Source: Rapana venosa (lineage: Eukaryota; Mollusca; Gastropoda; Neogastropoda; Muricidae). Taken from it: a stretch of 64,000 nt of DNA. The translations under genes were made by a program, and so were the position numbers. This document shows, one piece after another, positions 1-10,180 of this stretch. Every line of letters starts with the position of its first letter. Within the stretch, counting starts at the first letter, position 1. Below the pieces are notes generated by a model. That model searched no databases, was not told the DNA's origin, and saw only the letters and a program-made list of their open reading frames with translations. The stretch covers positions 8,575,730 to 8,639,729 of the forward strand of contig CM054162.1 of NCBI GenBank assembly GCA_028751875.1, given 5' to 3'.

Positions 1-769
1 TATTTGTAGATCTAAAAAACTTTTTACACAATTGACAAAAATTCTCATAAAAAACTAAAACCCGTACCAATTCCTACAAATCCTTAAAAAATACTTGCTT
101 TTCCTATCTAAAAACACAACAGTGGTCTCAAAAGGGACAACTACAACCACTACAACCCCAATTAAGATACCACAAAAATCCAACTAGGCCTATTTTCCTC
201 TCACTATACAAAAACCTCTCCACATCAAATCCAAATGCACTATTTGCGATGACACAACTATTATACGACCCCAAAACCCCATCCTCGCAAAAGCATTACA
301 AAAAAAATGTTGATCACTTTTTGAATGGACCGAACTAAAAATATTTCTATACCCCCCAAAAAACAAAAAGAAACTTATTCCCCAGACAAAAGGGCAAAAA
401 TTAACCCACAAATTCCCCACAAAATTTAAAAGGGAATTTGAACAAACCCCCCACCACAAGGGTTTTGGGGGGCAATTTAGAAAAACTCGTTGGGGCTACC
501 AAAAACTCAACTATCAAAACATGCCAAAAATACCAATTTCTAAAATCAAGCACTTTTTTGCCTTTCATTTAAGGGAAATATTCTTTCCAATCGTATTTAA
601 ATCCTCAATAACTATGCTTCTACCCGGGGATTCTGCTAGTGCAAACAAAATAAAACTTCTAATTGTCAAAGTGCTCCAAACTGGTCCTTTTAAAAAAGAC
701 AACTTATTAGAAGCTGACAACCAATTAATATTTTCCCCCCACACCAAGCAAAATTTTTAAAAAAGGGGG
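1..769. other. A/T-rich degraded sequence, no gene recognised
   Basis: Homopolymer-rich sequence with short reading frames in all directions, none with a recognisable domain. It lies directly upstream of a LINE C-terminal fragment, so it may be the ruined upstream part of the same element, but I could not align it to any motif. Confidence 0.4.
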
Positions 770-982
770 CAATGTTCAAGTCTGACAGAAAAAGTTTCCA
801 TCAACTTAAAAGACAAATTCCCCCAACCAACCAGAAAAACTATAAGCCCTTTTCCCTTTCCCAAAATGACTTTTTCAAATCTAGTCTACTTTTCTCAGGG
901 CCCCATGCTGTGAAACTCCCTTTCCAATTTAGTTAAAAAAAAATCAATCAAAACACTAAAAACCACTTATCAACCACTTTAA
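770..982 (+). pseudogene. LINE C-terminal fragment (CR1/jockey-like, related to LINE-D)
   Basis: Across frames the + strand reads as the end of a non-LTR reverse-transcriptase polyprotein. A segment like FSQGPML is followed by a TGA in the position where the family usually has Trp, then NSLSNLV, KKKSIKTLKTTY and a stop at 980-982. That order (S-G-P-x-x-W-N-S-L-P, then K-S-I-K-T-x-K) is the usual C-terminus of CR1/L2/jockey-type LINEs downstream of the thumb domain. The Trp-to-stop change and frame jumps upstream show it is dead. Upstream reverse-transcriptase motifs are not recognisable. The product would have acted in nuclear target-primed reverse transcription. Confidence 0.5.
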
Positions 983-1007
983 CCAAAATAACAAACCACA
1001 GTCCATC

Positions 1008-1200
1008 CTTAAAACAAAAATTTCTATCCTCCCCTTACCCCCCCACCCCCCCCTTTTCCCTTCCCCCAAGAGGCTGTTTTTCCTCCCCCCCCCCTCCTCT
1101 TTTTCCCCCCCCCCCCCCCCCCTCTTCCCCCCCCTCTCCCCCCCCAAACCCTTTTTTAAAAAGTTTGGGGAAAAAAAAAAGATTTTAAAATTTTTTTTAA
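1008..1200. repeat. C/T-rich homopolymer tract
   Basis: Dense runs of C (up to about 18) and T. Low complexity; reading frames across it are composition artefacts. Confidence 0.8.
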
Positions 1201-1259
1201 TCACTATTATTTTGTATTCCAACTAACTTTTTCTCTTTTTTTACTGTATTTTTAGAATT

Positions 1260-1637
1260 TTCTTTGGGGGGTTTTTTTTTCCTTTTTTCTTTAAAAAAAT
1301 TTTTTTCCCTTTGCTTCTTCTGCTTGAAATATGAGTATGAGTGCTTTTTAAAATGTGACCCCACGGGCGGGGATGGAGTAAAAAACACATAATACTTATT
1401 CATTATCCGGGAAAAAAAGAATTGTTTCTTTTACTTACAATGTGTAGATGTTCTTTTATGACATTGGCTTTTTCCCCTCTTATTATGTGGTGTAGGTATT
1501 GCACCTTTTTTATTATCATGACATTAAATTGCGTGAGTAATAGTTAAAAATGTTGTTTTAACGGTGCTATGTGAGATTACTATTTAGTATTATCCCTGAA
1601 ACAACCCCACCCCCCCCCCCCCACCCCCACCCCCACA

Positions 1638-1670
<33 letters not shown>

Positions 1671-1790
1671 ACAACACACACAAAACACACAACCACAAAC
1701 CCCACACACACCACCCCCTCCCCCCCCTAAAATACTCACTTCCCAAATATTCTCTCCCTCACTGACTGTATAGGTTTAGATTCTTCTTGT
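1260..1790 (+). repeat. Duplicated unit, copy 1, left part
   Basis: This stretch matches 4225-4745 in the same order: a T/C-rich lead-in, a gggcgggga tail module, acttacaatgtgta, tattatcatgacatt, tatttagtattatccctgaaac, a C/AC-rich block, and actgtataggtttagattc. It ends at ttattgtgtg, where a LINE-A fragment interrupts copy 1 but not copy 2. Together with 2806-3548 it forms one unit of a two-copy duplication. Confidence 0.75.
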
Positions 1791-2805
1791 TTGTTCTTGT
1801 TTTTATTGTGTGGATGTAGGGGCAAGCGTGCAGTCCTTCTGAACAATCAGGTCGGAGACTACTTCAAAACCACAGTTGGGGCCGACAAGGATGCCTGTTA
1901 TCTCCGTCCTGTTCAACTGTTCTTGGAAAACATCATGAGAGAGACCCTCCATGACTCCCACCCTACCATCCCTTTGGGCGGCAGACCCCCTCACAACTTA
2001 CGGTTTGCCGAAGACATTGACCTCATGGGGGGGAAGTAACACAGAGCTGCAAGATCTTACGACCAGACTGAGAACAAAAGCTGGAGCATAGGGGATGGAG
2101 GTGAGCTCGGAGAAAAGTAAAGTACTTGTGAACAGCACGAGCAATGCCACCGCTAAAATTTACATGAACGGCCAACAACTGGAGAGGTAGACCTTTTAAA
2201 TACCTCGGCGCTACACTCACAAAGAGGGGGCGATCGACGACAGAAATCAAAGTCAGAATAGCCATGGCAACATTTTCCATGACAAAACTCACCACCAATG
2301 GAAAAGTAAAGAGACAGTTCCCAAATCAAACAAAGCTCTACAAAGCCCTAATCAGTCGATCCTGCTGTACGGAGTGAAACCTGGACATTGACTGCTGAAA
2401 CAGCAAAGCGAATCCAGTCATTCGAAACAAAATGCATAGAAAACTACTGGCTATCCTGGAGAGAACGAAAGACCAACAATTTGTCAAGAGACAAATAACC
2501 TGGGCAGGTCCACAGGAACCCCTTCTCACCATCGTCAAGAAGAAAAGCTGACATGGTTCTCCACGTCACCCGCCACAACACTCTGCCCCAAAAAAGTACT
2601 GCAGGGAACACCGAAGGTGGCAGAAGGAGGGGAAGACAGAACAAGTCATGGATGGACAACATCAGAGAATGGACCAGGATGAATGACTCGGCACTACTGC
2701 GCAGAGCCGAGGACCGAGATGGATGGAGGAGGTTTACCACGGCATCGTCTTTCATGTCTCCCCCACGACCGCCAAGGTCACGGGTCTGATGATGATGATG
2801 ATGGG
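1791..2805 (+). mobile_element. LINE-A fragment, reverse transcriptase core to 3' end (RTE/SR2-like)
   Basis: 5'-truncated non-LTR retrotransposon. Read across frames it shows, in order: RQGCLLSP (1883-1906); the palm region RFAEDIDLMGG, whose catalytic box is F-A-E-D at 2004-2015 instead of the usual F-A-D-D; a K-Y-L-G-A thumb motif near 2200; LLYGVETWT near 2360-2390; and a C-terminal region with GRRRGRQNKSWMDN, an EWT-like motif and RAEDRDGWRR, ending at a stop near 2789. A short TGATGATG tail follows. The intact protein would prime reverse transcription at nicked target DNA in the nucleus. The Asp-to-Glu change in the metal-binding pair, plus several frameshifts, make this copy inactive. 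It sits inside copy 1 of a local duplication whose other copy lacks it. RTE-like assignment is by resemblance. Confidence 0.85.
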
Positions 2806-3548
2806 TATTACATTTATTTCATTATCATGACATATAAATTGAAACGAGTATAATAAAAAAGGAGTGTTGATGGGATCGCTTACTGTTTTCGGAATTATAT
2901 ATTGGATATTATCTCTGAAGTACACACACACACACACACTCTCTGTCTCTCTGTCTCTGTCTCTGTCTCTCACCTTTTATCGTCTTGCTAATAGTTATAA
3001 ATAATCCCGATGAAGGATCATATTTTATATTTCAATACTTATTGGGCTTGCCCCCGACTTAAGTTTTAATGAGTGCCCTATTCCAATATCTTATAATTAT
3101 GTTACAAGTATGTGTACCATTGACAATGTGTAATGTTTATCTTTATGACTTATTAAGTTGTTGTGTTATTTTTCTTGGGTCTGTTGTTGTTCTTGTTCTT
3201 GTTGTTGTTTTTTTTGTCTGTATTTCTCTTTTTTTATAATCTTTTGTTGGGTTTTGGGTTTTTTCCCTTTTCTTTTGTTTCTTTGTTTGTTTGTTTTGGT
3301 TAGGGTTTGGGGGGGTTGGGGTGGGTATTTTTAGGGTTTTCTTTATTTGCTTGCTTGGGGGGGGGGGGGGGGGGGTTTGGGGGGAGCTGTTTTGAAAAGG
3401 GTTGTTTCCCCTTGTTTTTGTGAGACTGTATAAGTATTGGGTTTTTATTATTAAAATGTATCCCTAACGGGCGGGGACTGGATGTAAAAAAAGCCCCATG
3501 TGTGCTTATTCATTAAACCCTCGAAATAAAGAATTTGTCATTGTCATT
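2806..3548 (+). repeat. Duplicated unit, copy 1, right part
   Basis: Matches 4746-5497 nearly throughout: cattatcatgacat, agtgttgatgggatcgc, tggatattatctctgaa, an AC/CT patch, gatgaaggat, gggcttgcc, gagtgccctat, a G-run block, and the terminal module gggcggggactggatgt with a GTCATT tail. The G-run at 3357-3375 lies inside it. Confidence 0.75.
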
Positions 3549-3549
3549 G

Positions 3550-3585
<36 letters not shown>

Positions 3586-4224
3586 TTTCTCTCTGTGTGT
3601 TGCTGTCCTGAGAAATTCTATATTTAGTTTTATCCTTGAAACACACACACCCCTGTGTTCAATTTTATGATCTAAAAGTTTTCTTCTCTCTCTCCCCTCT
3701 CTCTCTCTCTCTCTCTCATCTCTTTCTCTCTCTCCTCTCTCTCTCTCTCTCTCCCCCTTTCTCTCTCTCTTCATCCTCTCTCTCCTCTCTCCCTACTCCC
3801 CTCTCTCCTCTCCCTCTCCCCCTCTCTCCTCTCTCTTGTTGTTATTGCTGTAGTTTGTTACTTTGTTTTTGTTGTTGATTTGTTGAGTTTTTTTTTTGTT
3901 TGTTTTTTTTTTTTTGGGTGTATGTATGTGTGTGTGTGTGGAGGGGGAACGGTGTTGGGTTTAAAAAAGTTATTCTTATTCTTTTCCTTCTCATTTGTTT
4001 CTTGTTGTTTTTCTTGTTTTTTTTGTCTGTTTGGGAGGGTGTTTTTGGGTCTTTTTTTTTGTTGTTGTGTTTTATTTTTTATTTTTTTTATTTTTTTTTC
4101 TTTTTTTTTTTTTTTTTTTTGGGGGGGGGGGGGGGGGGGGCTTTTTCTGGGGTTTATTTGTCGTTTGCTCGTCCGGGTTGTTTTTTTTGTTGTTTGTCTG
4201 TTTGTTTGTTCGTATTTCTTTTTT
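3549..4224. repeat. Pyrimidine/TG-rich spacer between duplicated units, with a G-run
   Basis: CT repeat (3549-3836), then T/G-rich sequence with a run of 20 G at 4121-4140. It also carries a short copy of the tatttagtttatcc-type segment seen in both duplicated units, suggesting a further rearranged partial unit. No gene. Confidence 0.65.
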
Positions 4225-5497
4225 CTCTTTTTCTTAAAAAAAAAGTTTTTCCCTTTGCTTCTACTGTTTGAAAATATGAGAAACTAAAGTGCATTTTCAA
4301 TGTGACCCCACGGGCGGGACTGGATGGTAAAAAAGCACATGAAAACTTTATTCATTATCCTGAAGAAAAGAATTTGTTTCTATTACTTACAATGTGTAAT
4401 GTTTTTTTTATACTTTTTGGGTTTTCCCCCCTCTTTATTATGTGAGTGTAGGGTATTACACTTTTTTTATTATCATGACATTCAATTTGTATGAGTATAA
4501 TTAAAAAGTGTTTGTGCTGATCGTGTGCTAATGTGAGTATTACATATTTAGTATTATCCCTGAAACCACCCCCCCCCCCCCCACCCCCACTCACACACAA
4601 AAACACCAAACACACACACACACACACACACACAACACATCCTACACACACTCACTCACTCACTCAACTCACTCATACCCCTTCCCTCAATGACTGTATA
4701 GGTTTAGATTTCTTCTTTTTTTTGTTTCTTGTCTTTATTGTGTGATGTATGGTATTAAATTTATTTCATTATCATGACATAATAATTTGAACAATGTAAT
4801 CTAAAATGAGTGTTGATGGGATCGCATACTGTTTTGGGAATTAATTTTTGGATATTATCTCTGAAATACACACACACACTCTCCTCCGTCTCTCTGTCTC
4901 TCCTCACCTTTTATCGTCTCGCTTATAGTTATAGTGTATCCTGATGAAGGATTCATATTTATATTTTCAATACTTTAAATTGGGCTTGCCTCTGTACTTA
5001 AGTTTTAAAAGAGTGCCCTATTTCAATATCTTATAGTTATGTGTAACAAGTATGTGTAACCATTTGACATTGTGTAGATGTTTATCTTTATGACTTATAA
5101 GTTTGGTTGTGTTATTTTTCTTGCTCTGTTTTTGTTCTTGTTTTTGTTGTTTGTCTGTTTTTTCTCTTTTATTTTCTTCTGTTTTGGGTTTGGTTTTTTC
5201 TTTTTCTTTTGTTTTTTCGTTTTGGGTTAGGGCTTTTTTTGGGGGTGGGGGTGGGGTGGGTATTTTTAGGTTTTCTTTTATTTGCTTGCTTTGGGGGGGG
5301 GGGGGTTTGGGTTTTTGGGGGGGAGCTGTTTTGAAAAGGGTTATTTCCCCCTTTTTTTTATTGTGAGACTGTATAAGTATTGGGCTATTATTATTAAGAT
5401 GTATCCTTAACGGGCGGGGACTGGATGTAAAAAGGCACATATGTGCTTATTCATTATCCTCGAAATAAAAGAATTTGTCATTGTCATTGTCATTGTC
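4225..5497 (+). repeat. Duplicated unit, copy 2 (uninterrupted)
   Basis: Contains in uninterrupted order all the landmarks of 1260-1790 and 2806-3548. At the equivalent of the LINE-A insertion it reads ttattgtgtgatgtatgg then tattaaatttatttc, so it represents the site without the LINE. It ends in the gggcggggactggatgt tail module and a GTCATT tail. The coding content, if any, is not recognisable; it looks like non-coding repeat DNA. Confidence 0.75.
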
Positions 5498-5700
5498 TCT
5501 CTCTCTCTCTCACTCTCTTCTTTTTCTTTGTCTTCTTCTTCGTCGTTGTCGTCGTCTTCTTTTTCTTCTTCCTTGTAAATGTTCTTCCTCTTTTTCTTCT
5601 TCTTGTTCGCACTTCTTCACAATTCTCTTCTTGGCAATTCCTTGTCTTTCCCTTCCTTTCCCCCCTCTCTCACCCCTTGTCTAGCTGTCTCTCCATGTAA
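5498..5700. repeat. CT/TTC-rich tract
   Basis: Simple pyrimidine repeat following the end of duplicated copy 2. No gene. Confidence 0.7.
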
Positions 5701-6290
5701 AGCATTTCTGTCTCACTGAAATGTTTTGGCATGTGCATTATACTCTGCTATGTGATGAAACCTTGTATAATCTTATGTGTGTTATGATTTTGTTCATGTG
5801 ATATTTATAGGTGTTGTAACTTGCATAAATTGTAGTTCTGATTGTTCCATGTTCCTTCCCCTTTCCTCCTCCTTCAACCTTTTCATTCTTCTCTGCTTCC
5901 TCCTCTTGTTTTCTTCCTGTTCTTGTTTTTCTTCTTCTACCCTATTGTATTATCCTCTACATAAACTAATAATGATAAATACCGCACACACCTCCCCCTT
6001 CTCTCTCAAATAAAGATCATTCATTCATTCATTCATCCCCACTCTCCATCTCTCTCTCTCCCTCCCTCCCTCCCTATCTCTCATATCTGTCTTGTGTATA
6101 CAACTATCTCTATTCCGTTAGTTTATGCCTGGTGACGTTTTACCTAATTCTTTAGACATTTCATTATTGTTTGTTTAATTGAATGTTTGGTTGATTGCTT
6201 TACCTTTTGGACTGAGAGCTGGATGGAAAAAGCCACCATTGTGCTTATACTTTTCCCTCAATAAAAATCTTCATTCATTCAATCCCTCCA
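5701..6290 (+). repeat. Two element 3' ends with ATTC tails
   Basis: Two stretches end in AATAAA-like signals followed by (ATTC)n: tcaaataaagatcattcatt near 6008-6033 and ctcaataaaaatcttcattc near 6258-6280. The second is preceded by agctggatggaaaaagcca and tgtgcttat, a variant of the stem-containing 3' module found elsewhere in the window. They look like non-LTR retrotransposon 3' ends without preserved coding sequence. A CT/CTCC patch at 6040-6075 separates them. Confidence 0.5.
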
Positions 6291-6297
6291 AGCACAC

Positions 6298-6411
6298 AGT
6301 TCGGGTAAAATACTAAAACGGTAATAAAAACACAACTGTGTTCAGCTTCATTTCTCCTTTTATTCAACACATCAGCAATATTTGTTGCTTCTTATGTGAA
6401 GCTTCCTCAGG

Positions 6412-6440
<29 letters not shown>
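6298..6440 (-). repeat. Unclassified element 3' end next to a TA repeat
   Basis: On the minus strand a compact module reads cctgaggaagcttcac, aagaagcaacaaatattgct, gatgtgttgaataaaagg, ending in an AATAAA-like signal. The layout resembles a retroelement end, but no coding region is attached. A TA repeat occupies 6414-6440. Family unknown. Confidence 0.3.
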
Positions 6441-6445
<5 letters not shown>

Positions 6446-6730
6446 GTATTATTTTATTTATTATTTGTGAGGGAGGTTTTGTTTATTTTTGTTATTTGAT
6501 CTTTTTTTTTTTTTTTCATTTTTTCATGTATGTTCTTTTTTTTTCTCTCTCTCTTGGGCATCAGCAGGCGGATTCAGAGTGCTGTGGGTTTTTGCACTGG
6601 TGACAATGACAGACTTCCATCCCTGAGTCTCCACAGTCAACGGGATTGAAGCATTCGAAGAATATTCCTGCGGGCATATGCAAACAAATGCACACGCACG
6701 GTCATTCCTTGTTAGGCTTACATATTAATA

Positions 6731-6762
6731 CTAATACACACACATACACACACACGCGCGCA

Positions 6763-6799
<37 letters not shown>

Positions 6800-6800
6800 C
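6731..6800. repeat. AC microsatellite
   Basis: Imperfect (CA)n with a CGCG patch. Confidence 0.9.
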
Positions 6801-6926
6801 ACCAAACCACAAAACCAGACTTGTTTTTAAAACAAGTATGAGAAGAAAAAGTATTTATAACACTTTGTCTTCACCTTTGGTAAAGGTGTAACATCTCAAG
6901 CTATATATTTTGCCATCTAAACCCCT

Positions 6927-7150
6927 TTGATGGAGTATGGCACTAAGGACTCCTGGCAAAATGAATCTGTGAGTTACGGGGCTCTTTTTAAAAAGGTTTG
7001 GAGATCTTTGTCAGATTCGCACCAAAACTTAGTTATAAAGGGGAAAAAATTTTTACATAAACTACTGCGGGTGTTCCACAGGGATTTTGTTGGGCCCCCC
7101 TTCTGTTTCAATTTATTTCAGATATTAAAATTTTTGCAGAGATGTAAGAG
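6927..7150 (+). pseudogene. LINE reverse-transcriptase fragment with GVPQG motif
   Basis: Part of the fingers/palm region of a CR1/L2/jockey-type reverse transcriptase. One frame reads SLSDSHQNLVIKGKKFLH, matching the family's SYLSDRxQxVxING stretch. A second frame then gives TTAGVPQG (motif at 7070-7084) followed by APLLFQFISDI, equivalent to the usual GVPQGSVLGPLLF and hydrophobic block. The frame change at about 7058 and the lack of a downstream catalytic Asp-Asp box show that only a short dead piece remains. LINE-A remains in the opposite orientation begin a few bases downstream, so one element probably truncated the other. Confidence 0.7.
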
Positions 7151-7429
7151 TCACTAATTTACTTAACTTTTTCTCTGTGCAGGGGCACACAATTTTGGGG
7201 CTCTTTCCCTCCAGGTTTGGTCTGCAGTTGGGCAGGGGGGTTCCACGTGTCCACCCTGGCCGTTCCGCTCCTTCCCTTTCGTTCCCTCTGTGTTTGTTGT
7301 TTCCTTTTCCTTCTCCCTTGGTGCCCACCCGAGGGCAACGCCAGTGCACCCCTTCCTTTTAAGGACATGTCCGACCCGTCCATTCTTTTTTCTTTAATCT
7401 CCGGGTATTTGTTCTGCTCCTGCTATTTC

Positions 7430-8600
7430 AAAGATGTCTTGTTGGAAATTTTTTTCCTTCCCATGGATTTTGAGACACCCTCAAAATTTTGGTTTTGGAA
7501 AAGGGGTCGTTTCTCTTTTTTCTCCTTTCGTTAATTCCGGTCTCCATCCGTAAAGAACTGACAAAAAAAGGCTCTTGAAAAGGGATGTTTTGGGTTTTTT
7601 TCTGCTGATTTCTGTTTGCCGATGTTATAATCGTTTTCTGTGCACGGGGCCGTGTATCTTTTTGACGCTGCTGTTCCTCCTCCGTCTTTGGTGATTTTTG
7701 TCCGAGAGGGGTGAAGTCTCCCCCTTTTCCCATTTCCTGATCCCCAACCCTAAACCGTCTTTTGCTGTTTACTTTCATGTTTTTTGTCTTCTTACTTCAG
7801 CTTGATCCAACCTTTGCTGCTTTGTCTTCCCAGTTTTTGTAGTTTTTGTTTGTAGATGGTTCATGGTTGATGAAAGAAGGGCAGTAAAATTGGAATCAAG
7901 GTTTCAAACTGTTCTAAGTCCCATTTTTATCCGTTCCCCCCCTTCCACTGTTTTCTTTCATTCCCCGTCTATACGAGAAGGAGGAATCCTGAATGCGCAT
8001 GTTTCCCCCCCGGAAATCACGGGGAAACCAAACTGTTGTTTCGTTTTCAACGATGACGGACATGAAAGTCTTCTTATATTTCTTGACCATCGGGAGATTT
8101 TTGTGGGAATTCCTATGACGCATGATGACCCAGAAACGATTGGTGTTGGAGTAAAAGGCCTTTTTAAAGCGTGAAGTGAATGTACAGTGTGGCGTTCCTT
8201 TTCGTTGATTTGTTAAAGTTTTTTCTGAGAAAAAATTTCTGGCGCAGTTCCCCTACCCTTTTCGAAACCCATCTTTTTCCCTTTTCTGATAGCGTTACCC
8301 CCTTTTTCATTCTTTTGATGAGGATTTTGCGAGACCTTAGGGCAAGGGTAGTAGTGTAATCCAGGGCCGGGTTTCCCACACTCCTGAAGATTTCCTTTTT
8401 TGGAATTTCATATGAGCCCTTTGTCCACTGTGTTGGTACTGTCCCCCTTTTCCCCAACGAGGTCAAGATCCTTTTCAGCCCTTGGGGTCTGTTCAATGTC
8501 TGCTTTTACCCTTCTGGTGATTGGTTGCTCTGGTGCTTTTCCTTTCCCTGGGGTCTTCAGTGTTTTTTTGATTTCGGGGAGGTGGTTCTTTGCTGAGATT
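7430..8600 (-). pseudogene. LINE-A reverse transcriptase domain, decayed
   Basis: Pieces of the polymerase appear in order on the minus strand. KSTRATN and PQWTKG-like sequence come from the fingers, with PKKGNLQECGN corresponding to the usual I-P-K-K-G-D/N-L block. REGRGT-like sequence matches FREGRGT. RHRNSHKNLPMVKKYKKTF and IVENETTVWF cover the helix before the GVRQGC box. Sequence near 8000-8025 is a mutated GVRQGC region. The Asp-Asp catalytic box cannot be read. Numerous single-base frameshifts break the domain. Confidence 0.65.
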
Positions 8601-9179
8601 CTAGTTCTTCCCCCTCCCCCTGGTCATTGTGGGGGCTCTTCGGTGCTCCTGTTGAAAACTTTGGAATGTTCTCTCCATTCCTCAGCCTGGCCTCTTGATT
8701 TTTTTGCATTTCCCGTTTTTTTCTTCATGCTGCTTGGTCAGTGCCTTGTTTGGTGAGCTACTTCACAATCTGTACAGTTCTTTCGACTCCTTTCTCTGCT
8801 AAATTCTGAGCTCGCTCTGTTTTTTGACCCATCCCCTCTTTCCTCTTTTTGGCTTTTTTTCCCCTCCTTGTTTTTTTCCTTGTATCTTCCGCCCTTATGT
8901 TTGACCCTCTCAAGTTTTGTATTGTTTTCTGATTTGTGCGTTCCTTCATTGATCGTTTTCACTGTTCTCAGATCCACGTTTCTCTTCCCCTTCTGTAGCC
9001 AAGCACCTTTCTGCTGATTTGATGTAGGCGTTTTCGATTTTCCCCAACCCCCTTTCCCATTTCACTTTCGGTTTTTTCCCTTTTCGGGGTTGGTTTCAGG
9101 GTTTGCAGAATTCTTCTTATATCTTCCCCTTTCAGTCGTTCAAGTCCAGTTTTCTTGGTTTTTTTTGTTGTTTCTGCGT

Positions 9180-9880
9180 GAGCTAAACATATTTTGATCC
9201 TCGTTCCCGGGTGTGCGCTGTTGGATCTGCCCCCTCTGTACTGGGCAGTTTGTCGAGTCCCATGTGTGTAAAGGTGGTAAATTTGGCTTTTCACTCGTGA
9301 TGTCCATTTGCTTTGTAAATGTCTTTGTGGGGGAATAGTTTCTGTATAAATACCTTTTCGTGGAAAAACTCGCATAGTCTCTCTCCATTGTCGGTCTTTT
9401 CCCCAAAAGTCATGAGTACCTTGTCCTTTGTTCCAGTGTTGTCTTTCCCCACTTTTGCTTTTTAAGTCCCCCATGGATGATGAGTCTTTCTTGTTGCCCC
9501 CGTCCCTTTTTCCCTGGAGTTTTTGGGGTAAATGTCCTTTCTGGTTTTCCCCTCCGTTGTGCGGGGGGTACATTTGAAAGATGTATCCGTCTGATTGGAG
9601 TAAAATCTTGCTATATTCCCTTTGTTGACTGGTGTCCATTCCTTGAGAACTTCATTCCTAGCTCATCTGATGGGACCCCCTCCTGGTTAGTTGTTCTTTC
9701 CCCTGTAACCTGTTTGTCCTGACGCTGTTTTAAATTTTTCCAGCTCTGCCTCTGCACTCGTGATTCGAAAATGCCAGTTGGTATCCTCCCCATCTCTCCT
9801 GCAATCTGTGTGCGCACCCCTCTGTCTTTGTTTAACTTTCCAATGCCCCGATGTTAAGGGTAGTTTTGGGGCTTGCAAAG
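9180..9880 (-). pseudogene. LINE-A endonuclease domain (EEP fold), decayed
   Basis: The apurinic/endonuclease-like domain that nicks target DNA to start retrotransposition. Recognisable pieces include TLNIG(H)W at the start, MGDLK followed in another frame by KVGKDNTG (the GDLNAKVG motif with its metal-binding residues), ERLCEFFHE-like sequence, FPHKDIYKAN (usual FPHKxIHKxTW), and a remnant of the NQIDHI-type segment near 9250. The order and spacing agree with the EEP family. Each motif lies in a different frame and the final SDHH-type motif is not readable, so the copy is non-functional. Confidence 0.7.
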
Positions 9881-10180
9881 GCCCATATCGGACGGTTAGT
9901 TTCCCCGCAGGGTTTACCCACGTCGTCAGATCCGTGCCGGGGATACCTTCCCCAGGTTGATTGAAGTATCTCATATTTTTGTGTCTTGTGTTTTTTTCGG
10001 GAGTAGGTAGTTGGCCCTTTGCCCAACCCCCATACTTAGGGCCAGATTTTTTGCAGCGTGGCCTTCCCCGAGATGCGCTCGTCCAGGGGCAAACCCCCAC
10101 CGGGGGACCGCCTCTACGCCGTGCAGTCCCGCGCGAAGAAGCAAAATCACAGCTCTTAGTAAACCCCAAGGAGGTGGGAA

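Larger units (their letters stand above)
7159..10180 (-). mobile_element. LINE-A, near full-length but heavily decayed (RTE/SR2-like)
   Basis: Reading the minus strand from 10180 to 7159 gives the expected domain order of an endonuclease-reverse-transcriptase LINE, scattered over all three frames. An N-terminal leader matches 48600-48990. It is followed by TLNIG, the endonuclease core (about 9880-9180), a basic linker (about 9180-8600), the reverse transcriptase (about 8600-7430), and a tail containing EGRRKR-like sequence (7383-7159). It is about 3 kb, close to the usual 3-3.3 kb of RTE-type elements. Decay is extreme, with a frame change every few tens of bases, mostly at homopolymers. That could mean age, poor base calling, or both. 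The relationship to RTE is by recalled resemblance. Confidence 0.8.

Noticed and set aside
6380..6420. Hammerhead ribozyme or Penelope-type end
   Set aside because: The ctgatg and gaa elements do not sit in the required stems; no catalytic core could be drawn.
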